Made by a program: the position numbers and the translations under genes. From Dysgonomonas sp. (GTDB lineage Bacteria > Bacteroidota > Bacteroidia > Bacteroidales > Dysgonomonadaceae): 6,505 nucleotides of DNA. Below, in pieces: positions 5,107 through 6,505 of this stretch (position 1 is its first letter; every line of letters begins with the position of its first letter). The notes under the pieces are model-generated. The model had not been told where the DNA came from. It did not search any database and saw nothing but the letters and a program-made list of their open reading frames with translations. The stretch spans positions 1 through 6,505 of the forward strand of contig DQAM01000307.1 of assembly GCA_003523545.1 (NCBI GenBank). Direction: 5' to 3'.

Positions 5107-6505
5107 TTACGAAAACTTTGGTCGTCTTTGTCCCCCCTTACGATGTTCTTTCTTTTCAGGACGGGAAGGTGAGGAATTACGGGAAAAATCTTTGCGTCCA
5201 CCGTTTGAAGAACCCGAACGTCTCTCGCGGCGTTCACCGCTGGAATTGCTGCTACCCCCCTGGGCAACTTCTACAGATATACGGCGTCCGTTTTGTTCCT
5301 GGCCTTTCAGGCTTCCTATTACTTTCGAAGCATCCGACTCGGGAACCTCAAAAAAGGAGAAATTCTGCATCAGGTCGATGCGGCCGATTCTTACTTTACC
5401 TGGAACGAAGTCATTGATAAGGCCCATCAAGGTAGCGGGATTTACATTATCCATACGTCCGATGTTTATGAATAATCTGGAATAGCCCTTTTCGGCACTA
5501 CGTGATCCTCCTCCGCGGGATTCGGTACGGCTGTCGCGGCGGGTTCTGCCGCTTCTGTCGTCACGAGTATATCTGTCAGAAGGAGTCTCGATTTCTTCGG
5601 CGTTGCGGTAATATTCGATCAGCCTGTTAAATTCGAGGGAAACCACCCGCTTGATTATATCTTCTTTTTCAAGCCATTCGAGCCTGCGGAAAACAGAAGG
5701 CAGAAGACGGGCAATTTCGTCCTCGTCCACTTTCACTTTTTCGATACGGTCGACCAGGCTGAATAACTGCTTTTCGCAAATATCATCTCCGCTAGGTATC
5801 TGGCCTTGCTCGAATTTTTTATTGATTATCTTTTCTATTTCGCGGATTTTTCCTTTTTCTTTCACATGAACAATAGCGATAGATATCCCTGTCTTTCCGG
5901 CACGTCCTGTACGTCCGCTGCGGTGTGTGTAAGATTCTATATCGTCGGGAAGTCCGTAATTGATAACGTGGGTAAGGCTGTCTACATCTATACCGCGTGC
6001 AGCAACATCGGTTGCTACTAACAGCTGTAATGTGCGCTGGCGGAATTTCTGCATCACATAATCCCTTTGTGCCTGAGTCAGGTCGCCATGAAGCGAATCG
6101 GCATTGTATCCATCCTGTATCAGTTTGTCTGCAATCTCCTGGGTTTCCCGGCGTGTACGGCAGAATATGATACCGTATACATTCGGATAAAAGTCTGCAA
6201 TACGTTTAAGCGCCAGATATTTATCCCTTGCATGTACCATATAGTACACGTGTTTTACATTTTCCGAACCTTCATTCTTACGTCCTATGGTAATTTCTTT
6301 CGGCTCTTCCATATACTTGCGGGTAATCTTGGCGATTTCCTTAGGCATGGTTGCCGAAAACAAAAGCATGGAGCGGTTCTGGGGTACTTTAGAAAGTATT
6401 TCATCAATACTTTCGGTGAATCCCATATTTAACATCTCATCTGCTTCGTCGAGTACAACGTATTTAATATTTTCCAGATTGACAGTTTTCCTGTTAATAA
6501 GGTCG
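5107..6505 (-). CDS. deaD: DEAD-box ATP-dependent RNA helicase with DbpA domain, N-terminus cut by window edge
   Basis: A DeaD/CsdA-type helicase (COG0513) that remodels RNA structure, typically in ribosome assembly, RNA decay and cold adaptation. 465 residues are visible. The frame runs past the Met at 6433-6435 to the right edge, and motif II (DEAD, 6439-6450) lies upstream of that Met, so it is not the true start. Motifs Q, I and Ia lie outside the window. Present are motif III SAT (6349-6357), motif IV (IIFCRTRRE), motif V (ATDVAARGIDV) and motif VI HRSGRTGR (5902-5925). After the helicase core come a helical region, an Arg/Asp/Ser/Gly-rich linker, a DbpA-type RNA-binding domain (about 5260-5490) and a basic, Ser/Gly/Arg-rich tail of about 48 residues (5110-5255). 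It converges on the hydrolase operon, 42 nt from its end. The deaD symbol reflects family, not proven orthology. Confidence 0.95.
   Translation of the reverse strand, partial: DLINRKTVNLENIKYVVLDEADEMLNMGFTESIDEILSKVPQNRSMLLFSATMPKEIAKITRKYMEEPKEITIGRKNEGSENVKHVYYMVHARDKYLALKRIADFYPNVYGIIFCRTRRETQEIADKLIQDGYNADSLHGDLTQAQRDYVMQKFRQRTLQLLVATDVAARGIDVDSLTHVINYGLPDDIESYTHRSGRTGRAGKTGISIAIVHVKEKGKIREIEKIINKKFEQGQIPSGDDICEKQLFSLVDRIEKVKVDEDEIARLLPSVFRRLEWLEKEDIIKRVVSLEFNRLIEYYRNAEEIETPSDRYTRDDRSGRTRRDSRTESRGGGSRSAEKGYSRLFINIGRMDNVNPATLMGLINDFVPGKVRIGRIDLMQNFSFFEVPESDASKVIGSLKGQEQNGRRISVEVAQGGSSNSSGERRERRSGSSNGGRKDFSRNSSPSRPEKKEHRKGGQRRPKFS

Noticed and set aside
5118..6432. Several plus-strand frames opposite the helicase gene
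   Set aside because: The helicase motifs II to VI on the minus strand are clear and continuous; the plus-strand frames are short, overlapping and without motifs.

Overview
The window looks like ordinary chromosomal DNA from a Bacteroidota bacterium, most likely of the order Bacteroidales. The evidence is moderate AT-richness, gene starts without clear Shine-Dalgarno sequences, a TAnnTTTG-type -7 promoter element before the rRNA methyltransferase gene, an iron-sulfur RlmD-type enzyme, and a DeaD-type helicase with a DbpA RNA-binding domain and an Arg/Ser/Gly-rich tail. No genus can be assigned from the sequence alone.

Layout, left to right. (1) 1-363, + strand: the 3' end of a small membrane-protein gene, cut by the left edge and closed by an intrinsic terminator at 380-423. 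(2) 458-1873, +: rlmD, a 23S rRNA m5U methyltransferase, followed by a weak terminator-like hairpin. (3) 1874-2477: about 600 nt without a convincing gene. It holds an elaborate set of inverted repeats. Two roughly 85-nt arms (1939-2027 and 2333-2415) carry the same series of short blocks and hairpins in inverted order. They enclose a second, long imperfect stem (2158-2332). This is the most unusual part of the window and may be a non-autonomous mobile or repeat element, or a structured RNA. (4) 2478-5064, +: pncB (nicotinate phosphoribosyltransferase) followed closely by two tandem SGNH/GDSL hydrolase genes, probably one transcription unit. The first hydrolase has a cleavable signal peptide and the second a lipoprotein signal. 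(5) 5043-5080: a perfect 14-bp stem that overlaps the last codons of the second hydrolase gene and lies between convergent genes, probably terminating both strands. (6) 5107-6505, - strand: a DEAD-box RNA helicase, truncated at its N-terminus by the right edge.

The genes form no single obvious pathway. The rRNA methyltransferase and the helicase both act on RNA. PncB feeds NAD salvage in the cytoplasm, while the hydrolase pair acts in the envelope, probably removing acyl or acetyl groups from an unidentified substrate. I did not find a defence system, CRISPR array, tRNA, rRNA or transposase gene. The candidate for something undescribed is the intergenic inverted-repeat element.
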